NCBI GenBank assembly: GCA_011525905.1 | Contig: WYBK01000155.1 | Coordinates: forward strand, 1-34,783 | Reading direction: 5' to 3' | DNA: 34,783 nt | Origin: Acidobacteriota bacterium | Lineage (GTDB): Bacteria; Acidobacteriota; Thermoanaerobaculia; Multivoradales; JAGPDF01 | In this document: positions 25,140-34,783 of the stretch, piece after piece | Layout: each line of letters starts with the position of its first letter | How positions within the stretch are numbered: the stretch's first letter is position 1 | Position numbers and translations under genes: made by a program | The notes under the pieces: model-generated | Told to the model about the DNA's origin: nothing | The model's input: the letters and a program-made list of their open reading frames with translations, nothing else | The model's database searches: none

Positions 25140-26462
25140 ATGCGCCACCGGCTCCTCTGGCTCGCCGTCGCGCTCTCCGGACTGCCGGGCCCCGCCCGCT
25201 CGCAGCAGCTCTACGCCCCGTTCCACCCCCTCGTCTTGGCCGAAGAGGCTTTCGACGCCACGGTGCCGAGCGTCGCCAGGCTTTCCGAGAACGGGATCGC
25301 CTTCGTCACGGTCGCCCTGACGGACGAAGGCGCGACGAACGGACTCCGGATCGTCGATTGCAGCTTCGACTTTCCGTTGGAGTCCGGCAACGCCGACGAC
25401 TGGGAGCTCTTCTTCGCGCACGGCGAGGGAACCTGCCTGCTCGGGGACAACGTCGAGAGCGGGCTCTTCGGGCTCTCGGACCGGCAGGTGAAGGTGGGCG
25501 AACACACCTACTTCACCGTCACCGGCGAGAATCCCGGCGAGACCGCCTTCTGTCCGAAGATCGCGGGCTACGACGCGTCGTTCGCCTACGACGGCTCGAC
25601 CTGCATCGCCGACGACGGCAACAGCATCTCCAACGACCTGATCGCCATCGACGACCAGCTCTGCAACGCGACCCATCGCACCGCGACCGACGCGCTGCGC
25701 GTCCACTGCGCCTCCAAGGGCGACCTCGGCGCCTGGACCACGAAGCTGACCGTCGCCGACACCGGCGGCCCGGACGGCGGGTACAACCACTTCCGGATCG
25801 AGCCCTACACGCGACCCACGACCGGCGACCTCTGGATCCTCGTGCTCTTTCCGGTGGAGTTCACCGGCACGCTCTTCCTGGCGGGGTTCGAGCTCGCGAC
25901 CGGCGGCTTCGTCTCGCAGGTCCAGCTCTCGGACGGAGCGGTCGACCGCAGCGAGGTGCCGGCCGGCGGCTACCTCGACGCCGAGCTCGCGGTCTCTCCC
26001 GGCCTCCGGATCGCGGCGGCCTGGAGCGATGGCCGGAGCATCGACTTCAAGCTGATCGACGGCCTCGGCACTCCGAGCCTGACCTCGGTCGCGGGGACGA
26101 TCACGCCGGGCGACGACCACGCGCCGGGGGACTCGTTCGAGATGGAATTCACCGGCGAGCGCAACCTCCGGTTCTTCCGGCGCAAGACGCTGGACTTCGG
26201 GCCGGAGCTCGGGCAGACCGTCGAGCTCCTGATCGTCGACCAGCCTCTGGGCGGCCCGGGCGAGCCGCTGCCCCCCTTCAACGAGAGGTCGCTGCGGACG
26301 CCGCTCGTCGACCGGCCGCTCGCGATGTCGCCGGACGGCTTCCTGATCACCGACGGCGGGGGCCTCCGGCTCGGCGTCTTCAGCCCCGCCGAGATCTTCG
26401 CGACCGGCTTCGAGCTCCAGTCGCTCGAGCTCTGGTCGGCCGTCGTCGGCGGGCCCCCCTGA
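25140..26462 (+). CDS. Secreted protein of unknown function with C-terminal FATGFE...W motif
   Basis: The 440-residue product starts at an ATG with GAGGAGG at a good distance; open sequence upstream is non-coding. The signal peptide (RHRLLWLAVALSGLPGPARS) is cut before QQLYAPFHP. The mature part looks beta-rich and acidic, with cysteines at IVDCSF, GTCLLG, AFCPKI, STCIAD, QLCNAT and VHCASK, suggesting three disulfides. Two short related motifs occur, TLFLAGFELATGG in the middle and EIFATGFELQSLELWS near the end. The second resembles the tail of the paralogs at 7004 and 8404. I do not recognise a family or an active site. It is followed after 134 bp by the DUF2911 gene. Confidence 0.8.
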   Translation: MRHRLLWLAVALSGLPGPARSQQLYAPFHPLVLAEEAFDATVPSVARLSENGIAFVTVALTDEGATNGLRIVDCSFDFPLESGNADDWELFFAHGEGTCLLGDNVESGLFGLSDRQVKVGEHTYFTVTGENPGETAFCPKIAGYDASFAYDGSTCIADDGNSISNDLIAIDDQLCNATHRTATDALRVHCASKGDLGAWTTKLTVADTGGPDGGYNHFRIEPYTRPTTGDLWILVLFPVEFTGTLFLAGFELATGGFVSQVQLSDGAVDRSEVPAGGYLDAELAVSPGLRIAAAWSDGRSIDFKLIDGLGTPSLTSVAGTITPGDDHAPGDSFEMEFTGERNLRFFRRKTLDFGPELGQTVELLIVDQPLGGPGEPLPPFNERSLRTPLVDRPLAMSPDGFLITDGGGLRLGVFSPAEIFATGFELQSLELWSAVVGGPP

Positions 26463-26531
26463 GCGCGCCGGGCGTCCGGGCGCAACCGCTGCGACCGAGC
26501 GCCGTCGACGTCGCGCGCGGCCGGGATCGGC

Positions 26532-26537
26532 TAGGCT
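26532..26537 (+). promoter_or_regulatory. Possible -10 (TAGGCT) for the DUF2911-fumC pair
   Basis: TAGGCT in TCGGCTAGGCTTGG lies 59 bp before the DUF2911 ATG. It resembles the CAGGCT -10 of the 7004/8404 paralogs, but no TTGACC stands 17-18 bp upstream. Confidence 0.3.
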
Positions 26538-26596
26538 TGGGGCCGGCCCGTGCCGCCGCCGGCGTGCCGGCCGCCCCGGAGAAAGGAGCTTCCCCG

Positions 26597-27124
26597 ATGC
26601 GCCATCCGCTCACCTTCGCCGCCTCCGCCCTGCTCGCCCTAGCGCTCGCCGCGCCCGCCGCGGCGCAGCGAGGCGACGACGCGGCGCGCAAGAGCAAGAA
26701 CGGCAAGACCGAGGCGACGATCGCCGGCGTCGAGGTCGCCGTCGAGTACGGCCGGCCGCTGGTCAACGGCCGCGAGATCTGGGGCAAGCTCGTCCCCTAC
26801 GGCAGGGTCTGGCGCACCGGCGCCGACGAGGCCACGACCATCACCTTCTCGAAGGACGTGACCGTCGAAGGGCAGCGGCTCGCCGCCGGGACCTACTCGC
26901 TCTTCACGATTCCGGGCGAATCCGAGTGGACGGTGATCTTCAACCGGACCGCGCGCCAGTGGGGGGCCTACGAGTACGACGCGGGCGCGGACGCGCTGCG
27001 CGTGACCGTGACGCCGGAGAGCGGCGAGCACGTCGAGGCGCTCGACTTCGTGGTCGAGGGGGAGCGCGTCGTGGTGCGCTGGGAGAAGGCGCGCGTAGGC
27101 TTCCGGGTCGCTCCCGCCGCCTGA
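26597..27124 (+). CDS. Exported DUF2911 domain protein
   Basis: The 175-residue product has a signal peptide ([19 protein letters not shown], cut before QRGDD) and one DUF2911 domain. Its pattern is unmistakable: [56 protein letters not shown], and [16 protein letters not shown]. The family is common in Bacteroidota and Acidobacteriota, exported, and of unknown function. GAAAGGAG precedes the ATG. fumC starts 34 bases after its stop, so the two may share a transcript, though no functional link is known. Confidence 0.93.
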   Translation: MRHPLTFAASALLALALAAPAAAQRGDDAARKSKNGKTEATIAGVEVAVEYGRPLVNGREIWGKLVPYGRVWRTGADEATTITFSKDVTVEGQRLAAGTYSLFTIPGESEWTVIFNRTARQWGAYEYDAGADALRVTVTPESGEHVEALDFVVEGERVVVRWEKARVGFRVAPAA

Positions 27125-27158
27125 GCCGGCGAGAGGCGGCGCAGAGCGGAGTGGCGCG

Positions 27159-28574
<1,416 letters not shown>

Positions 28575-28591
28575 GCGCGGCCGCGGTCCAG

Positions 28592-28609
28592 ATGAGATAG
28601 CATTCTCAA
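28592..28609 (+). promoter_or_regulatory. Fur/Zur-like operator overlapping the promoter of the TonB receptor operon
   Basis: TGAGATAGCATTCTCA is an imperfect palindrome in which the right half, ATTCTCA, matches a classical Fur half-site and the left half, TGAGAT, nearly does. It contains the candidate -10 TAGCAT (28598-28603). It ends a few bases before the ATG at 28611, so a bound repressor would block transcription. That the regulator is Zur or Fur is inference from the palindrome and the receptor downstream. Confidence 0.5.
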
Positions 28610-28610
28610 G

Positions 28611-28991
28611 ATGAGAGCGGCGACGCGCCCCTCCGGAATCGTTCGTGGAACCTGCGCGCTCGCGACGCTGGCGCTGGTCGCGCTCGGCGTCGGCGCCCGC
28701 CACGCCGAAGGGGAGGGGCTGGCGCACCACGGCCCCGCCCACGCTCCGTTCGAGGTCGTCGCCAGCGCGACGCACGCCGCGGCACCCGTGCATTTCGACG
28801 CGGCGTCCGCCGCCGTTTCCCGGATCTGCCTGGCCTGTGCCACTGCGGTCCGCAAGGGCGCCGCGCCGCCGGCTCCACCGGCGCTCGTCGCGGCGGCCGC
28901 AGCATCGCCCCAGCCCTCCGGCACGACGACCGCGGCGCCACGCCGCCTCGACCTCCCGCTCCCCCCCGGGCGCTCACCGCCCGCCTGCTGA
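28611..28991 (+). CDS. Small exported histidine-containing protein preceding the TonB receptor
   Basis: The 126-residue product has an N-terminal signal (CALATLALVALGVGA). The mature part carries scattered histidines (31, 39, 40, 44, 55, 61: HAEGEGLAHHGPAH...HAAAPVHFDAA) and a CLAC pair (C73, C76). A long alanine/proline tail follows, which may not be folded. Small proteins with His and a CxxC-like pair are often encoded directly before metal-uptake TonB receptors. It is 102 bp ahead of the receptor start and shares the Fur/Zur-like control region. A periplasmic metal-binding role is a guess. The start lies seven bases after the candidate -10, so the message could be leaderless; a later start is possible. 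Confidence 0.6.
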   Translation: MRAATRPSGIVRGTCALATLALVALGVGARHAEGEGLAHHGPAHAPFEVVASATHAAAPVHFDAASAAVSRICLACATAVRKGAAPPAPPALVAAAAASPQPSGTTTAAPRRLDLPLPPGRSPPAC

Positions 28992-29093
28992 TCCTCGCCG
29001 AGGCCGCCCGCGCGGCCGACCCGGACGGCGCGTGGCCGGCCGGGTCTCCATCTCCGAGCGCCCCTGGTGGCGCGGATCCCGAGGAGCCGGACC

Positions 29094-31448
29094 ATGAGCA
29101 GGCAGCTTTCGTCGCTTTTCGTCGTTCTCTCTCTCTTCTTCGTCGATGGCGCCGCGGCCGTGCGCGCCGCGCCGGGCGATGGGGTGCTCGCCGGCCGGGC
29201 GGTGACCCACGACGGCGCTCCGGCGGCTGGCGCCAGCGTGCGGGTGGTCGGGACCACCCGGGCGGCGACCGTCGACGCCGACGGGCGCTTCGAGCTCGCC
29301 CCCCTCCCCGCGGGACGCTACGTCGTCGAGGCCGCGAGCCCCCGCTTCGGCCGCGCGGTCGAGAGCGTGGAGCTGCTCGCGGGAGAACGGCTCGAGATCA
29401 CGCTCGAGCTGCACCTGCTCGTCCACGGCGAGTCGGTGACGGTGACCGCCTCGCCCGATCCGCGCGCCGCGGCGGAGATCGCGCGCCCGGTCTCGGTGCT
29501 CGAGGGAGACGACCTGCTGGTCGCCCTCGAGCCCTCCCTCGGCGAGACGCTCGCGGATCAGCCGGGGGTCTCCTCGACCTACTTCGGTCCCGGGGCGAGC
29601 CGCCCGGTGATCCGGGGTCTCGGTGGGGACAGGATCCGCGTGCTCGACAACGGCCTCGGCATCGGCGACGTCTCGAGCACCAGCCCCGATCACGCGGTCG
29701 GCGTCGAGCCGCTCGGCTCGGAACGGATCGAGATCGTGCGCGGTCCGGCGACGCTGCTCTACGGCTCGAGCGCGGTCGGCGGCGTGGTCAACGTCCTCGA
29801 CGGCTCGATCCCCGACTTCCTGCCCGAGGCGCCGGTCATCGGCAGCGTGACGCTGCGCGGCGGCAGCGTGGCCGACGAGCGGGCCGGGGCGGCCGCGTTC
29901 GACGGCCGGCTCGGCCGTCTGGCCTGGCACCTCTCGGCCTCGAAGCGGCAGACCGAGGACCACGAGATCCCCGGATTCGCCGAATCGAGGTACCAGCGCG
30001 CGGCCGACGAGGACGAGCACGAGGAAGAGGAGGGCGAAGAGCACGAGGAGGAAGAAGAGGCGTTCGGGATCCTGCCGAACAGCGCGATCGAGAGCGAGTC
30101 GGGGCGCTTCGGACTCTCCTGGGTCGGGGACGCCGGCTTCCTGGGCGTCTCGGTCTCCGGCTTCGACACGCTCTACGGCGTCCCCGGCCATGCGCACGAG
30201 CACGGCGAGGAGGAGCACGGCCACGGCGAGGGCGAGGAGGAAGCGGAGCACGAAGAGCACGAGGAGGAGGAGGGACCGGTCCGCGTCGACCTCGAGCAGC
30301 GCCGGGTCGATCTGCGCGGCGAGATCGCGCGCGAGCTCGGCATCTTCCGCGGCCTCAAGGTGCGCATCGGATCCTACGACTACCAGCATGTGGAGCTCGA
30401 GGGCGACGAGGTCGGCACCCGTTTCGACACCGACGGCTGGGAGGCGCGCCTCGAGGCGCGGCACCGGCCGCTCGGGCGGATGTCCGGCGCCTGGGGGGTG
30501 CAGCTCGGCCGGCGCGAGTTCGTCGCCGTGGGCGAGGAGGCGTTCGTCCCCGCCAACGACACCGAGAGCCTGGCCCTCTTTCTCTTCGAGGAGATCGAGG
30601 CCGGCGCTCTCACCTGGCAGCTCGGCGCGCGCTGGGAGGAGAACGACCTCGGCGTCGAGGTGGCGGAGCTGCCCGACCGTTCCTTCTCCGGTCTCTCGGG
30701 CTCCCTCGGTCTCGTCTGGCGGATGACCGACGCCTTCTCTTCCTCGCTGTCCGTGGCGCGCTCGGTGACCGCGCCGAATCCGGAGGCGCTCTACTCGGAC
30801 GGCATGCACGTCGCGACCCGCACTTACGAGATCGGTGATCCGACGCTCGGCGAGGAGGTGAGCCTGGGCGCCGACCTCGGATTCCGCTACGAGGGGGAGC
30901 GGCTGCGGGCGGCGGCGAGCTTCTTCTGGAACCGCGTCGACGACTTCGTGGTCGAGGCGTTCAGCGGCGAGGAGCAGGAGGGAGCCGACGTCGTCCGCTT
31001 CGGGGCCACGGACGCGGAGCTCCACGGGTTCGAGCTGGCGGCGCACATCGGCCTCTGGCACCGCGCCTCGAGCCACCTCGAGCTCGACCTCGACTACGAC
31101 CTCGTGCGCGGCGAGGACCGGATCACGGGCGACCCGTTGCCGCGCATTCCGCCGGCGAGCTACGGCGCCGGCCTCTCCTACCGAGGCGACCGCTGGTTCG
31201 CCTCGGCCGACTGGCGCCGGGTCCAGCGCCAGGACCGGCTCGCTCCTTTCGAGACGCCGACCGACGCCTATTCGATGATCGACGCCGCGGTCGGCTACCG
31301 CCTGTTCGCCGGCCGCACGGTGCACGACCTGATCCTCGCCGGCAAGAACCTGACCGACGAGGAGGGGCGCGTGCACGCCTCTTACCTCAAGGACTTGGCG
31401 CCGCTACCCGGGCGCGACCTGCGCTTGAGCTACCGGCTGACCTTCTGA
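29094..31448 (+). CDS. TonB-dependent outer-membrane receptor with His/Glu-rich loops (ZnuD-like)
   Basis: The 784-residue product has a signal peptide (SSLFVVLSLFFVDGAAAVRA). A carboxypeptidase-regulatory-like beta domain (about 28-105, GRAVTHDGAPAAGASVRVVG) precedes the plug (about 118-235, with PVIRGLGGDRIRVLDNG and SERIEIVRGPATLLYGSSA). The rest is a beta barrel ending in DLRLSYRLTF with a terminal Phe, as needed for BAM-mediated insertion. Two acidic, His-containing stretches lie at about 305-323 (DEDEHEEEEGEEHEEEEEA) and 366-393 (starting HAHEHGEEEHGHGEGEEE), placed where extracellular loops should be. Such loops typify the zinc receptor ZnuD, so zinc is the likeliest cargo; nickel or copper is possible. 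The start is the ATG at 29094 with GAGGAG upstream. Confidence 0.92.
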   Translation: MSRQLSSLFVVLSLFFVDGAAAVRAAPGDGVLAGRAVTHDGAPAAGASVRVVGTTRAATVDADGRFELAPLPAGRYVVEAASPRFGRAVESVELLAGERLEITLELHLLVHGESVTVTASPDPRAAAEIARPVSVLEGDDLLVALEPSLGETLADQPGVSSTYFGPGASRPVIRGLGGDRIRVLDNGLGIGDVSSTSPDHAVGVEPLGSERIEIVRGPATLLYGSSAVGGVVNVLDGSIPDFLPEAPVIGSVTLRGGSVADERAGAAAFDGRLGRLAWHLSASKRQTEDHEIPGFAESRYQRAADEDEHEEEEGEEHEEEEEAFGILPNSAIESESGRFGLSWVGDAGFLGVSVSGFDTLYGVPGHAHEHGEEEHGHGEGEEEAEHEEHEEEEGPVRVDLEQRRVDLRGEIARELGIFRGLKVRIGSYDYQHVELEGDEVGTRFDTDGWEARLEARHRPLGRMSGAWGVQLGRREFVAVGEEAFVPANDTESLALFLFEEIEAGALTWQLGARWEENDLGVEVAELPDRSFSGLSGSLGLVWRMTDAFSSSLSVARSVTAPNPEALYSDGMHVATRTYEIGDPTLGEEVSLGADLGFRYEGERLRAAASFFWNRVDDFVVEAFSGEEQEGADVVRFGATDAELHGFELAAHIGLWHRASSHLELDLDYDLVRGEDRITGDPLPRIPPASYGAGLSYRGDRWFASADWRRVQRQDRLAPFETPTDAYSMIDAAVGYRLFAGRTVHDLILAGKNLTDEEGRVHASYLKDLAPLPGRDLRLSYRLTF

Positions 31449-31453
31449 GCCCG

Positions 31454-31494
31454 CGCTCCGGCCCGGCCCTCGCGGCCGTAGGCGGGCCGGAGCG
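31454..31494. terminator. Bidirectional terminator-like hairpin between the receptor and icd
   Basis: CGCTCCGGCCCG (31454-31465) and CGGGCCGGAGCG (31483-31494) form a perfect 12-bp stem with a 17-nt loop, in the 55-bp gap between two convergent genes. No T tract follows on either strand, so efficiency is uncertain. Confidence 0.55.
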
Positions 31495-31503
31495 GGATCG
31501 AGG

Positions 31504-32805
31504 TCAGCCCATGTGGCGGATCACGGCGTCGCCGAACTCGCTGCACTTGACCTCGGTCGCCCCCTGCATCAGGCGGGCGAAGTCGTAGGTCACGGTGCCG
31601 GCGTGGATCGCGCCGTCCATCCCCTTCAGCACGAGATCGGCCGCTTCCGTCCAGCCGAGGTGGCGCAGCATCATCTCGCCCGACAGGATCACCGAGCCCG
31701 GGTTGACCTTGTCGAGGTCGGCGTACTTGGGCGCCGTGCCGTGCGTCGCCTCGAAGACGGCGTGGCCGGTGACGTAGTTGATGTTGCCGCCGGGTGCGAT
31801 GCCGATGCCGCCCACCTGCGCGGCCAGGGCATCGGAGAGGTAGTCGCCATTCAGGTTGAGGGTGGCGATGACGTCGAACTCGTCGGGCCGGGTCAGCACC
31901 TGCTGCAGCGTGATGTCGGCGATCGCGTCCTTGACCAGCACGCGGCCGGCGGCGAGCGCCTCCTTCTGCTCGGCGTTGGCCGCCGCCTCGCCCCGGTCGC
32001 GCTTGGTCCGCTCCCACTGGTCCCAGGTGTAGGTCGAGTCGGCGAACTCGCGCTCGGCCAGCTCGTAGCCCCAGTTGCGGAAGGCGCCCTCGGTGAACTT
32101 CATGATGTTGCCCTTGTGCACGAAGGTGACGCTCTTCCTGCGGTTGGCGATGGCGTACTGGATCGCCGCGCGCACCAGCCGCTCGCTCCCCTCGCGCGAA
32201 ACCGGCTTCAATCCCACCGCGGCGCTGCCCGGGAAGCGGATCTTGCGGTACATCTGCGGGTGGGACTTGGAGAGGAAGTCGAGGATCTGGTGGACCTCCG
32301 GCGAGCCGGCCTCGAACTCGATGCCGGCGTAGATGTCCTCGGTGTTCTCGCGGAAGATCACCATGTCGACCTTCTCCGGGCGCTTGACCGGGGAGGGGAC
32401 ACCCTGGAACCAGCGCACCGGCCGCAGGCAGACGTAGAGATCGAGCAGCTGGCGCAAGGCGACGTTCAGGCTGCGGATGCCGCCGCCGATCGGCGTGGTG
32501 AGCGGGCCCTTGATGCCGACCAGGTACTCACGGAAGGCGTCCACCGTCTCGTCGGGCAGCCAGGTCTGGAAGCGGTCGTAGGCCTTCTGGCCGGCGTAGA
32601 CCTCCATCCACTCGATCTTCTTCGCGCCGCCGTAGGCGCGCTCGACGGCGGCGTCGAGCACGCGCACGCTGGCGCGCCAGATGTCCGGGCCGGTGCCGTC
32701 CCCCTCGATGAAGGGGAGGATCGGACGGTCGGGGACTCGCAGCGTCCCGCCCTCGAGCGTGATCTTCGAGCCGTGGGCGGGGACGACGGGCTTGGGGCTG
32801 TTCAT
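31504..32805 (-). CDS. icd: Isocitrate dehydrogenase (NADP type)
   Basis: The 433-residue cytosolic enzyme oxidatively decarboxylates isocitrate to 2-oxoglutarate in the TCA cycle. Hallmarks are [97 protein letters not shown] and HGTAPKYAD. Ser112 in [11 protein letters not shown] corresponds to Ser113 of the E. coli enzyme, the residue phosphorylated by AceK, and the adjacent gene encodes AceK. The start at 32805 has GAGGAGGGAG upstream, and TAGAAT lies 29 bp before it, so icd probably has its own promoter as well as possible read-through from aceK. Confidence 0.97.
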   Translation of the reverse strand: MNSPKPVVPAHGSKITLEGGTLRVPDRPILPFIEGDGTGPDIWRASVRVLDAAVERAYGGAKKIEWMEVYAGQKAYDRFQTWLPDETVDAFREYLVGIKGPLTTPIGGGIRSLNVALRQLLDLYVCLRPVRWFQGVPSPVKRPEKVDMVIFRENTEDIYAGIEFEAGSPEVHQILDFLSKSHPQMYRKIRFPGSAAVGLKPVSREGSERLVRAAIQYAIANRRKSVTFVHKGNIMKFTEGAFRNWGYELAEREFADSTYTWDQWERTKRDRGEAAANAEQKEALAAGRVLVKDAIADITLQQVLTRPDEFDVIATLNLNGDYLSDALAAQVGGIGIAPGGNINYVTGHAVFEATHGTAPKYADLDKVNPGSVILSGEMMLRHLGWTEAADLVLKGMDGAIHAGTVTYDFARLMQGATEVKCSEFGDAVIRHMG

Positions 32806-32834
32806 GACTCGGGCTCCCTCCTCGAAGCCTGGGG

Positions 32835-32840
32835 ATTCTA
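32835..32840 (-). promoter_or_regulatory. Candidate -10 (TAGAAT) for icd
   Basis: On the minus strand TAGAAT, in GGGCTAGAATCCCC, ends 29 bp before the icd ATG in the 130-bp gap after aceK. The rest of the gap is GC-rich with short inverted repeats and no clear terminator. Confidence 0.5.
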
Positions 32841-32935
32841 GCCCGCCGCCCAACGCCCCGCGGGGTGGGGCCGCGCGCCGGACGGCCGTTCGGACGGGGC
32901 GCTGGCCCCGATCCGCGGGCCGGGCCGAGGACCGG

Positions 32936-34657
32936 TCAGGCGGGCTCCGCGCGCAGCCGGCGCCCCGGCGGATAGGGGAAGAAGTCGGGGAACTCGCCGG
33001 CGGCGATGCGGCGCTGGACGCCGATCCACCACTGCGGGCGCAGCAGGTCGCCGTGGACGTCGAGAAAGGCCTCGCGCGCCCGGCCCGCCAGGCCGAGGAA
33101 GCGGCCGAACTCCTCGGGGAAGACGTCGCGCGGGCCGACGTAGAACCAGGCGTCGCCCCCGGAGTCACGCTCGTCCTCGGGCTCGGGCAGCTCGCGGAAG
33201 ACGCACTCGGCGAGCGGACAGAGCTCGTCGTAGTCGTAGAAGACCACCCGGCCGTGGCGGGTGACGCCGAAGTTCTTGGGCAGCAGGTCGCCGGGGAAGA
33301 CGTTGGTCGCCGCCAGGTCCTTGATCGCCTGACCGAAGTCGAGCGCGGCGGCGACCGCCTGCGGCTCGGGGGCGCTCGCCAGGTAGAGGTTGAGCGGCGT
33401 GATCCGCCGCTCGGTGTAGAGATGCCGCACGGCGACGCGCGGACCGCGTACCGAGACGCTGCCCGCGGCGGTCTCGAGCAGCCGGGCGAGCAGCCGCTCG
33501 GAGAAGCGCGAGCGCTCGAGCTCGACGTGCTCGAACTCCTGGGCGTCGACCAGCCGGCCGGCCCGATCGTGGCGGAAGACCATGCGGTAGCGGGCGATCA
33601 CGTCGGCGCGGCTCACGGTTTTCGACGCACCGAAGCGGTCCTTGATCACCTTGAAGACGATGTCGAGCGAGGGCATGGTGAAGACGCTCATCACCATGCC
33701 CTCCTCGCCTGGTGCGATCACGAAGGGCTCGTCGGACTCGGCGAGGTGGAGCAGCAGATCGCGGTAGAGCACCGCCTTGCCGTGGCGGTTGTGACCGAGG
33801 GCGATGTAGAGCTCCGCGACCGGTTTCCTCGGCAGGATCGACTTGAGGAAGCGCACGGTCTCGTAAGGCTGGTCGACGTCGACGTGGAAATAGGAGCGGG
33901 TGAAGCCGAAGACCTGGCTGACCTCGTCCTCCTCGAGGAGCACGGCGTCGATCGCGACGCCCCGCCCCGAGTTGGTCAGCGCCAGCACGAGGGGCACGAC
34001 CTCGGAGTCGCGCAGCACGCGCCCGACGAGGTAGGCGCCCTTGTTGCGGTAGAAGACCGGGTCGAGCACTTCGACGCGCTCGACCATCTCGCCGGCCAGA
34101 CCGCCCGGCAGGGCGGCATCGATGTGCTCGGCGGCGCGCGCGAGGTCGCGTTCGAGGTCCTCGAACGGGGCAGCGAGCGCGTGGCGGGCGAGGATGCGGG
34201 CGAGCACCGCCCGCGAGCTCCCCTCGGGACGGTAGGCGGCGTGGGCGGGTGCGCCCGGGAGACGTAACAGGCTCATCGGAGTCGGGCCCACGAACTCGAT
34301 GGCCGGGTCGACGCCGACGGTGGTGAACAGCCGGCGGGAGGCCGAGCTGAAGAAGGTCTCGGCGAGCTCGACGTCGGGCCGGCCGGCGACCCGCCCGGCG
34401 TAGGCCTCCTTCATGGTCGCCCAGAGCGAGCGTCGGCGCAGGTCCTCTCCGAGCTGGGCGTCGAGCACCTCGAGCGCGGTGCCGATCACCCGGCCGTAGG
34501 TCTCGAGCCGCTCGCGCGCGTCGGTCTGCATCCCCTGCCAATCGGCGGCGGCGAAGCGGCGGGGCGCGCGGGCGGTGATCTCGGCGAAGGCCTCCCGGTA
34601 GTCCTCGAAGGCGCGAACCAGCAGCGCGGCGCCGCGGCGGGCGAGGTCGTGCGGCAT
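32936..34657 (-). CDS. aceK: Isocitrate dehydrogenase kinase/phosphatase
   Basis: The 573-residue product (E. coli AceK has 578) phosphorylates and dephosphorylates isocitrate dehydrogenase, shifting carbon between the TCA cycle and the glyoxylate bypass. The N-terminal regulatory part includes FEDYREAF and [20 protein letters not shown]. The kinase-like part reads [51 protein letters not shown] and [18 protein letters not shown], ending with [20 protein letters not shown]. All are close to the family pattern. The start is the ATG at 34657; in-frame sequence up to 34744 lacks a ribosome binding site and family similarity. Its substrate gene icd lies 130 bp downstream in the same direction. 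No aceA or aceB is in the window. Confidence 0.96.
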   Translation of the reverse strand: MPHDLARRGAALLVRAFEDYREAFAEITARAPRRFAAADWQGMQTDARERLETYGRVIGTALEVLDAQLGEDLRRRSLWATMKEAYAGRVAGRPDVELAETFFSSASRRLFTTVGVDPAIEFVGPTPMSLLRLPGAPAHAAYRPEGSSRAVLARILARHALAAPFEDLERDLARAAEHIDAALPGGLAGEMVERVEVLDPVFYRNKGAYLVGRVLRDSEVVPLVLALTNSGRGVAIDAVLLEEDEVSQVFGFTRSYFHVDVDQPYETVRFLKSILPRKPVAELYIALGHNRHGKAVLYRDLLLHLAESDEPFVIAPGEEGMVMSVFTMPSLDIVFKVIKDRFGASKTVSRADVIARYRMVFRHDRAGRLVDAQEFEHVELERSRFSERLLARLLETAAGSVSVRGPRVAVRHLYTERRITPLNLYLASAPEPQAVAAALDFGQAIKDLAATNVFPGDLLPKNFGVTRHGRVVFYDYDELCPLAECVFRELPEPEDERDSGGDAWFYVGPRDVFPEEFGRFLGLAGRAREAFLDVHGDLLRPQWWIGVQRRIAAGEFPDFFPYPPGRRLRAEPA

Positions 34658-34665
34658 CGCCGCCG

Positions 34666-34671
34666 ATCGTA
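34666..34671 (-). promoter_or_regulatory. Possible -10 (TACGAT) for aceK
   Basis: On the minus strand TACGAT, in GGGTACGATCGGCGG, ends eight bases before the aceK ATG. No other promoter is recognisable out to the window end at 34783. Confidence 0.3.
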
Positions 34672-34783
34672 CCCGCGACTCCCGATCCTCCGCGCCGCGC
34701 CGAAAGGGGGCCTCGACCCAACCGGAGACCGCCATCCGAGACATCCGTGACAGTTACCAGGGGAACACGCTGAGCACTTGTGA

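Noticed and set aside
19906..25320. 1804-residue open frame on the plus strand
   Set aside because: It lies antisense to the quinone reductase, tricorn-type protease and alcohol dehydrogenase genes, whose products are all recognisable. The translation is arginine- and proline-rich without domains, an effect of the GC-rich third positions of the real genes.
30006..30273. Low-complexity Glu/His-rich segment as a frameshift or sequencing error in the receptor
   Set aside because: The frame continues cleanly on both sides into barrel strands, and such loops are typical of ZnuD-like receptors.
28974..31376. 800-residue open frame opposite the TonB receptor
   Set aside because: Antisense shadow; the receptor on the plus strand has a signal peptide, plug and barrel motifs.
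32681..34267. 528-residue open frame opposite aceK
   Set aside because: Antisense shadow of a well-conserved gene; its sequence is low-complexity and has no recognisable domain.

Overview
The window is a very GC-rich stretch of bacterial chromosome. Genes are densely packed on both strands, and the long open frames opposite them are a by-product of base composition. I see no phage, integrase, transposase, CRISPR array, tRNA or rRNA. The gene content is: an ArsR/methyltransferase fusion with ahcY, a tricorn-type S41 protease, a polyferredoxin-TPR fusion, DUF2911, DUF1820, AceK, and several secreted proteins of uncharacterised families. This suggests a Gram-negative, possibly an Acidobacteriota (Thermoanaerobaculia/Holophagae-like) genome. 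That placement is inference from remembered gene content, not a phylogenetic result.

Layout. 1-119 (-): 5' end of a secreted protein. 257-2709 (+): a SahR-like regulator fused to a methyltransferase, then ahcY (S-adenosylhomocysteine hydrolase), ending at a clear intrinsic terminator. 3084-5486 (+): two secreted proteins, one a three-domain esterase. 5572-7017 (+): a DCC thioredoxin-like protein and a zinc-ribbon membrane protein. 7004-9813 (-): two tandem paralogous secreted proteins with matching promoters. 9932-12683 (-): a membrane polyferredoxin with C-terminal TPRs, then an exported double-FKBP protein. 12952-17839 (+): a DUF1820 protein and a four-gene MacB/LolCDE-type ABC export operon (ATPase, two permeases, adaptor). 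17849-24861 (-): rmuC, a cluster of REP-like palindromes, a quinone oxidoreductase overlapping a tricorn-type protease gene, and a zinc alcohol dehydrogenase. 25140-28574 (+): a secreted protein, a DUF2911 protein and fumC. 28611-31448 (+): a small His-containing exported protein and a ZnuD-like TonB-dependent receptor behind a Fur/Zur-like box. 31504-34657 (-): icd and, just upstream in the same direction, its kinase/phosphatase aceK.

How the parts work together. The first operon looks like a self-contained SAH-recycling unit with an operator overlapping the regulator's start codon. FumC, Icd and AceK are TCA-cycle functions; Icd retains the serine that AceK phosphorylates, so enzyme and regulator sit side by side. 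The receptor operon looks like zinc uptake. A TAGNAT-like hexamer recurs a short distance upstream of many starts and is probably the -10 element; several genes would have very short or no leaders. Two of the secreted proteins, and more loosely two others, end in a similar short F-A-x-x-(F/W)-E...W motif.
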